Shown: positions 21,694 to 26,118 of the stretch, in pieces
Numbering within the stretch: the stretch's first letter is position 1
How the letters are laid out: the number at the start of each line of letters is the position of its first letter
From: an uncultured Burkholderiales bacterium
GTDB taxonomy: Bacteria; Pseudomonadota; Gammaproteobacteria; Burkholderiales; Burkholderiaceae_E
Assembly: GCA_903898725.1 (NCBI GenBank)
Contig: CAIUGQ010000194.1
Location: 1 to 26,118, forward strand
Length of the DNA: 26,118 nucleotides
Reading direction: 5' to 3'
Position numbers and translations under genes: made by a program
The notes under the pieces: model-generated
Databases searched by the model: none
Told to the model about the DNA's origin: nothing
What the model saw: only the letters and a program-made list of their open reading frames with translations

Positions 21694-22256
21694 GCACCCC
21701 GCAGCTCGACTTCCCGCCCGTGGCGACCGCCACGATCCGCCTGCACGTCAACGGCCACGAGCGCACGCTCGAGGTCGAGCCGCGCACGCACCTGGCCGAC
21801 GCGCTGCGCGAGCAGTGCGGTCTGACGGCCACGCACCTCGGCTGCGAGCACGGCGTGTGCGGCGCCTGCACGGTCGAGGTCGACGGTGCGCCGCAACGGG
21901 CCTGCCTGCAGTCGGCGACCCGCTTCGTCGGCCGCTCGGTCCGCACGCTCGAGGCCTTCGACGACGACCCGGTGATGGCGATGCTGCGCGATGCCTTCAG
22001 TGCCGAACACGCGCTGCAGTGCGGCTACTGCACGCCGGGGATGCTGATGACCGCGCGCGACATCGTGCTGCGGCTGCCCGAGGCCGACGAGGCGCGGATC
22101 CGCGAGGAGCTGGCCGGCAACCTGTGCCGCTGCACCGGCTACGTCGGCATCGTCCGTGCGATCGAGCGCGTGCTGGCCGCGCGCGGCCCGAGCGCGGCCG
22201 GATCAGGGGCCGTGGCAGGCGCAATGGCAAGAGCAGGGGCGGGCGATGCAGCTTGA
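21690..22256 (+). CDS. Molybdenum hydroxylase [2Fe-2S] subunit (CoxS-like)
   Basis: 188 aa. The plant-type ferredoxin cluster uses C52, C57, C60 and C72 (CEHGVCGAC...C), and the second cluster C111, C114, C146 and C148 (CGYCTPG and CRCTGY). This is the full set for electron transfer from Mo to FAD. The body is of normal size (about 160 aa), followed by an Ala/Gly-rich tail of about 25 residues with no recognisable motif. A GGGAG precedes the ATG. The last 11 nt overlap the coxG-like gene. Confidence 0.94.
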   Translation: MSTPQLDFPPVATATIRLHVNGHERTLEVEPRTHLADALREQCGLTATHLGCEHGVCGACTVEVDGAPQRACLQSATRFVGRSVRTLEAFDDDPVMAMLRDAFSAEHALQCGYCTPGMLMTARDIVLRLPEADEARIREELAGNLCRCTGYVGIVRAIERVLAARGPSAAGSGAVAGAMARAGAGDAA

Positions 22257-23004
22257 GCAGGGCTTCGAGCTCGCGGCGCCGCCGGCAGTGGTCTGGCAGG
22301 CGTTCCACGAGCTCGAGCTGCTGGTCGGCTGCCTGCCCGGGGCCGCGCTCGATCCGTCGAAGCCGAGCGCCGATCCGGGCGATGCGGCGCTGCTGTTCAA
22401 GGTGAAGCTCGGCCCGATCGCGGCGAGCTTCGCGGGCATCGGACGGCTCGAGCTCGACGAGGCGTCCCGCAGTGGCCGCTTCGCCGGCAGCGCGGTCGAC
22501 GCGCGCACCGCGAGCCGCGTCAAGGGCGAGGCTCGCTTCGAGGTCCTGCCCACCGACACCGGCACGCGGGTCGCGCTCGTCGTCGACTACACGATCAGCG
22601 GCGCGCTCGCCCAGTTCGGCCGTGCGGGCATCACGCGCGCGCTGGCCGAGGAGCTCACGCGGCAGTTCGCGGCGAACCTGCAGGCCGCGTTGCCGCAGGT
22701 GGCGCAGGTGGCGCAGGTGGCGCCGATGCCGCCTGCGTCGCAGGCGTCTCATGCCCCGCAGCCCGCCCCGCAGCCCGCCCCACAGCTCGCCCCGCCTCCG
22801 GAAGACGGCCCGATCCGCACCGCCACCGGCGTCGACACCACCAGCACGGCCGTGGCCGACCGCGCGATCGCGGCGGCCGCCTCCAGCGCACGTGCGGCAG
22901 CCCCCGCAGCACGCCCCCCGGCGGCGCCCGTCCATGCGCCGCTCGATCTCTGGGCGCTGCTGCGGCACTGGTTCCGAAGCCTCTGGCGTCGCGAACCTCG
23001 CTAG
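22246..23004 (+). CDS. CoxG-like SRPBCC membrane-recruitment protein
   Basis: 252 aa. Residues 1-150 form the CoxG/SRPBCC domain, with FELAAPPAVVWQAFHELELLVGCLPGA, FKVKLGPIAASFAGIGRLEL and AQFGRAGITRALAEELTRQFAANL. A low-complexity Ala/Pro linker (about 150-235) follows, and an amphipathic, Trp-rich C-terminus LDLWALLRHWFRSLWRREPR that looks like a membrane tether. Known CoxG proteins recruit the CO dehydrogenase to the membrane and can bind quinone. Here it probably docks the cytoplasmic Mo-hydroxylase to the respiratory chain. Its gene overlaps the coxS-like gene by 11 nt. Confidence 0.88.
   Translation: MQLEQGFELAAPPAVVWQAFHELELLVGCLPGAALDPSKPSADPGDAALLFKVKLGPIAASFAGIGRLELDEASRSGRFAGSAVDARTASRVKGEARFEVLPTDTGTRVALVVDYTISGALAQFGRAGITRALAEELTRQFAANLQAALPQVAQVAQVAPMPPASQASHAPQPAPQPAPQLAPPPEDGPIRTATGVDTTSTAVADRAIAAAASSARAAAPAARPPAAPVHAPLDLWALLRHWFRSLWRREPR
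22693..22799 (+). repeat. Tandem repeats encoding the CoxG linker
   Basis: GCAGGTGGC is repeated three times near 22694-22720, encoding QVAQVAQVA. A C-rich repeat near 22756-22799 encodes alternating Ala-Pro-Gln. These low-complexity stretches make up the flexible linker between the SRPBCC domain and the tether, and may vary in length between strains. Confidence 0.6.
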
Positions 23005-23074
23005 ACGCGCCGCCCGCGATCGCCTGCTCCCCGCTCCCCGCCCGCCCACTCCACCCCGTACAAGGATCATCGCA

Positions 23075-24229
23075 ATGAGGACCCTCTCGAAGACTCTCGC
23101 CGCCGTCGCCGGCGTCGCCGCACTGGCGGCCGGCCCCGCGAGCGCGCAGGAGACGATCAAGATCGGCGTGACCCAGCCGCTGACCGGTGCCGTCGCGGCC
23201 TCGGGCAACTACGTGACCGCCGGCGCGAAGATCGCCGCCGACGTGGTCAACAAGAAGGGCGGCGTGCTGGGCCGCAAGCTCGAGCTGGTGATCGAGGACA
23301 ACAAGTCCAATCCGCGCGAGGCGGTGAACTCGGTCGAGAAGCTGATCCTCAAGGACAAGGTGCCGGTGATGATGGGCGCCTGGAGCTCGACGTTCACGCT
23401 GGCGGTGATGCCCAAGCTCGTCGAGTACGGCGTGCCGATGGTCGTCGAGACCGCGTCGTCCGGGAAGATCACCACCGCCGGCAACCCCTGGGTCTTCCGG
23501 ATCAGCCCGACCTCGCAGATGGAGGCGATCGCCTTCGGCAAGAAGCTCGACACGGTGACGCCGGCGATCAAGCGGGTCGACTTCCTGTCGGTCAACAACG
23601 ACTGGGGTCTGGGCGCCGCCGCCGAGTTCAAGAAGCTCTTCGAGTCCCGGGGCATCGCCGTCGGCCGCCTGGAGACGATGACGCCCGACGCGACCGACCT
23701 GTCGGCGCAGCTCGCGGCGCTCAAGGCCTCGGGCGCGGACACGCTGATCGTCACCTCCGGCATCGAGCAGCTCACGCTCGCGATCCGTCAGGCCGCCGAG
23801 CAGCGCCTGCCGCAGCGGATCATCACCACCGGCGGCTCGTTCCCCGAGCCGCTGCTGAAGTCGCCCGGACCGAAGGGCTACGCGAGCGAGCACCTGCTGT
23901 TCTTCGCGCCGTGGTCGGTCGAGCGGGCCAAGTACCCCGAGGTGGCCAAGGAGTACGTGTCCGAGTGGAACGCGCGCTCGCTGCCGTTCGCCGGGCAGAC
24001 CGAGGGCTTCCGGGGCTATGACGCCATCCTCACCATCGTCGAGGCGCTGCGCATCGCCGGCAAGGCCGAGCCCGAGGCGATCCGCGATGCGCTCTGGAAG
24101 GTGAAGATCAAGGGCGTCAACGGCGACATCGCCTTCGAGAAGGAAGGCCCTGCCGGCAAGGAGAGCGGTCAGGCCCAGCCGAACGTCTACGTCGTCGAGC
24201 TCAAGGACGGCAACGTCACCGTCCGATAA
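23075..24229 (+). CDS. Branched-chain amino acid-type ABC substrate-binding protein (LivK-like)
   Basis: 384 aa periplasmic binding protein. A Sec signal peptide (Lys/Arg, hydrophobic core AAVAGVAALAAGPASA) is cleaved most likely after ASA, giving a mature N-terminus QETIKIGVTQPLTG. The type I periplasmic fold shows GVLGRKLELVIEDNKSNPREAVNSVEKLI and VNGDIAFEKEG. Members of this family bind amino acids, amides, urea, purines or aromatic acids, so the name does not fix the ligand. An AAGGA lies upstream of the ATG. It lies 70 nt after the coxG-like gene in the same operon, so it probably imports the pathway substrate. Confidence 0.92.
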   Translation: MRTLSKTLAAVAGVAALAAGPASAQETIKIGVTQPLTGAVAASGNYVTAGAKIAADVVNKKGGVLGRKLELVIEDNKSNPREAVNSVEKLILKDKVPVMMGAWSSTFTLAVMPKLVEYGVPMVVETASSGKITTAGNPWVFRISPTSQMEAIAFGKKLDTVTPAIKRVDFLSVNNDWGLGAAAEFKKLFESRGIAVGRLETMTPDATDLSAQLAALKASGADTLIVTSGIEQLTLAIRQAAEQRLPQRIITTGGSFPEPLLKSPGPKGYASEHLLFFAPWSVERAKYPEVAKEYVSEWNARSLPFAGQTEGFRGYDAILTIVEALRIAGKAEPEAIRDALWKVKIKGVNGDIAFEKEGPAGKESGQAQPNVYVVELKDGNVTVR

Positions 24230-24247
24230 GGGCGTCCTGCAACGAGG

Positions 24248-24271
24248 GGCCGGGCGCGCGAGCGCCCGGCC
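24248..24271 (+). promoter_or_regulatory. 10-bp stem with GCGA tetraloop between livK and livH
   Basis: GGCCGGGCGC, GCGA, GCGCCCGGCC is a perfect 10-bp hairpin with a GNRA-type loop, 18 nt after the livK-like stop. It lacks a T-tract. Such structures between the binding-protein and permease genes commonly protect the upstream mRNA 3' end or attenuate downstream expression, so that more binding protein than permease is made. Confidence 0.6.
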
Positions 24272-24284
24272 GACCGGAGACCGC

Positions 24285-25157
24285 GTGGACCAGCTGCTGC
24301 AGCACCTCCTGAACGGCCTCGTGCTGGGCGCGACCTACGCGCTGCTCGGCATCGGCCTGACGCTGATCTTCGGGATCATGCGGGTCGTCAACTTCGCGCA
24401 CGGCGAGCTCTACGCGCTGGGCGCCTACGTGTCCTACGCCTTCGTGTCGGTGCTCGGCCTGAACTACTTCGGGTCGATCGTCGCGGCCGCCGCGGTCGGC
24501 CTGGCCGCCGGCGCGCTCATCGAGCGGCTGCTGCTGCGACGTCGCGACCTGACCTCGATCGACGAGGTCATGCTGATCATGATCGGCACGATGCTGATCA
24601 TGCAGAACGCCGAGCTGCTCGCCTGGGGCGGCGTCGCCAAGGCGGTGCCCTCGCCGTTCCCGCAGGACGCGCTGGTGTTCGGCGCGGTGTCGGTGGCGCC
24701 GATCCGGCTCTTCATGCTGATCACCGCCTGCGTGCTGCTGGTGGTGTTCTACCTGCTGATCGAGCACTCGCGGCTGGGCCTGTCGATGCGCGCGACCTTC
24801 CAGGACCGCGACGCGGCCAAGATCTGCGGCGTGAACGTCTCGCGGGTCTACACGCTGACCTTCGCGCTCGGCTCGTGCCTTGCCGCCATCGCGGGGGCGC
24901 TGCTCGCCCCGGTGTTCCTCGTCAATCCGACCATGGGCGACCTCGCCAGCCTCAAGGCCTTCGCGATCGTGATCCTGGGCGGACTCGGCAACCTCGCCGG
25001 GGCGGCGCTCGGCGGCTTCGTGCTCGCGCTGGTCGAGGAGTTCGGCGCCGGCTACATCTCGACCTCGTACCGCGACGCGATCGGCTTCCTGCTGATCCTC
25101 GTGGTGATGATCCTGCGCCCGCAGGGGCTCTTCGCGGCCAAGGAACGGGTGGGCTGA
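24285..25157 (+). CDS. livH: Branched-chain amino acid-type ABC permease LivH
   Basis: 290 aa with about eight hydrophobic helices. The N-terminal GATYALLGIGLTLIFGIMRVVNFAHGELYALGAY is the LivH signature. The cytoplasmic loop LGLSMRATFQDRDAAKICGVNVSRVY and the C-terminal AFAIVILGGLGNLAGAALGG complete the pattern. The GTG start at 24285 is preceded by GGAG at 24276-24279. It ends in a TGATG overlap with livM. Confidence 0.93.
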   Translation: MDQLLQHLLNGLVLGATYALLGIGLTLIFGIMRVVNFAHGELYALGAYVSYAFVSVLGLNYFGSIVAAAAVGLAAGALIERLLLRRRDLTSIDEVMLIMIGTMLIMQNAELLAWGGVAKAVPSPFPQDALVFGAVSVAPIRLFMLITACVLLVVFYLLIEHSRLGLSMRATFQDRDAAKICGVNVSRVYTLTFALGSCLAAIAGALLAPVFLVNPTMGDLASLKAFAIVILGGLGNLAGAALGGFVLALVEEFGAGYISTSYRDAIGFLLILVVMILRPQGLFAAKERVG

Positions 25158-26118
25158 TGGGCGCGAAGCAGGGCGTCTTCCTCGCGTGCGTCGCGGCGTT
25201 CGCCGTGCTGCCGCTGCTGTGGCCGGATCCGTACGTGCTGTCGGTGGTGGCCTCGTGCGGGATCTTCATCGTCGCCGCCATCAGCCTGAACCTGCTGCTG
25301 GGCTTCACCGGGCAGCTCAGCCTCGGCCATGTCGCGTTCTTCGGCATCGGCGCCTACACCACGGCGCTGCTGTCGGTCGGCTTCGACGTCGACCTGCTCG
25401 GTACCGGCCAGCCCTTCGTCGTCACCCCCAAGCCGGTGTGGCTCGCGTTCGCGAGCGGCATCGCGGTCGCCGGCCTCTTCGGCGGACTGGTCGGGCTGCT
25501 GGCGTTCCGCGTGCGCGGCGCCTACTTCGTCATCGTGACGATCAGCTTCGCGCAGGTGATGCGCATGGTCGCGCTCAACTGGGTCGACCTCACCGAGGGC
25601 CCGATGGCGATCAACGGCATCCCGCCGCTGACGCTGTGGACGCCGGGCGCGGGCGTGATGCGCCTCGCCACCAAGGCCTCGACCTACTGGCTGGTGCTGG
25701 CGGTCGCGGTGGCGGCCTACCTGCTGGTCGCCGCGCTGGTGCACAGCCGCGTGGGGCGGGCGATGATCGCGCTGCGCGAGAACGAGACGCTGGCCCGTTC
25801 GATCGGCATCGACGTGACCCACTACCTGCGGATCGCGGCGGTGGGCGCCGCGGGCATCGCCGGCGCCGCCGGCGGGCTCTATGCGCACACCGTGCGGATC
25901 ATCGATCCCGACGTGTTCATGTTCATGTTCACCGTGACGATGGTGATCATGGTCATCGTGGGCGGCAAGGGCACGCTCGCCGGACCGGTGGTCGGCGGCC
26001 TGATCTTCGGCCTGCTGCCCGAGGCGCTGCGCGGCGTGCTCAGGCCCGAGGTGCAGTGGATCATCTACGGCGCGCTGATGATCGCCGTGCTGGTGTTCAT
26101 GCCGAAGGGCATCGTGCC
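25157..26118 (+). CDS. livM: Branched-chain amino acid-type ABC permease LivM (3' end outside window)
   Basis: The frame is open from ATG 25157 through the last base; 320 codons are visible, and LivM proteins are usually about 320-350 aa, so only a short end is missing. It begins MGAKQGVFLACVAAF. Recognisable are SLNLLLGFTGQLSLGHVAFFGIGAY, FRVRGAYFVIVTISFAQV, SRVGRAMIALRENETLARSIGIDV and VIMVIVGGKGTLAGPVVGG. The ATPase genes livG and livF should follow beyond the window. It pairs with LivH to form the membrane channel of the uptake system. Confidence 0.92.
   Translation, partial: MGAKQGVFLACVAAFAVLPLLWPDPYVLSVVASCGIFIVAAISLNLLLGFTGQLSLGHVAFFGIGAYTTALLSVGFDVDLLGTGQPFVVTPKPVWLAFASGIAVAGLFGGLVGLLAFRVRGAYFVIVTISFAQVMRMVALNWVDLTEGPMAINGIPPLTLWTPGAGVMRLATKASTYWLVLAVAVAAYLLVAALVHSRVGRAMIALRENETLARSIGIDVTHYLRIAAVGAAGIAGAAGGLYAHTVRIIDPDVFMFMFTVTMVIMVIVGGKGTLAGPVVGGLIFGLLPEALRGVLRPEVQWIIYGALMIAVLVFMPKGIV

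Noticed and set aside
18485..22256. Carbon monoxide dehydrogenase (CoxMSL) annotation
   Set aside because: The large subunit lacks the form-I CSFR active-site loop, so CO oxidation is not supported despite the CoxG neighbour.
22690..22725. Short direct repeats as a CRISPR-like array
   Set aside because: The 9-nt units are contiguous without spacers and lie in frame inside the coxG-like gene.

Overview
The window is a very GC-rich chromosomal segment, and almost every gene shows strong G/C bias at the third codon position. Family content (a DUF3717 small protein, a BenE-type transporter, a DcaP-like porin, a NicR-like MarR regulator) and several TAGAAT-type -10 boxes lying 6-7 nt before ATG suggest a betaproteobacterium of the order Burkholderiales. 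This is inference; no rRNA or tRNA is present to fix the genus.

Left part (1-13336), mostly housekeeping or accessory genes. In order: the 3' end of a DcaP-like outer-membrane porin (+); a NERD-like nuclease fused to a superfamily 1 helicase (+, apparently leaderless); then on the minus strand a 124-aa protein of unknown function, an AI-2E/YdiK-type membrane protein, thioredoxin 2 (trxC) and a BenE-type transporter. A three-gene ABC exporter operon follows (HlyD-like adaptor, FtsX/MacB-type permease, LolD-like ATPase; transcription runs from 9687 down to 6519). Next are a soluble PAS-PAS hybrid histidine kinase (-), a non-coding stretch with a leftward intrinsic terminator and a possible CU-rich small RNA, a ChaC-type gamma-glutamylcyclotransferase (-) and a DUF3717 protein (+).

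Right part (13339-26118), a coherent catabolic locus. A COG3964-type amidohydrolase and a short DUF1116 (AllG/YlbE-like) protein are translationally coupled on the minus strand and diverge from a MarR-family regulator. Downstream on the plus strand lies a tightly packed operon: SDR dehydrogenase, isopenicillin-N-synthase-type Fe(II) oxygenase, a 32-42 codon mini-ORF, the three subunits of a form-II CoxL/xanthine-dehydrogenase-type molybdenum hydroxylase, a CoxG-like membrane anchor, and a Liv-type ABC uptake system (binding protein, LivH, LivM; LivM runs off the end).

The operon is preceded by a nearly perfect sigma-54 (-24/-12) promoter and two 17-bp near-identical inverted copies of a GATGCGGGG-YATR-CCCC element centred about 94 bp apart. 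This is the layout expected for an enhancer-binding-protein-activated operon. No such activator is encoded in the window. The best overall reading is an inducible uptake and oxidation pathway for a small, probably nitrogen-containing or heterocyclic, compound: import by Liv, oxidation by the Mo-hydroxylase, the Fe(II) oxygenase and the SDR, and hydrolysis or carbamoyl handling by the divergent pair. The substrate cannot be read from the sequence.
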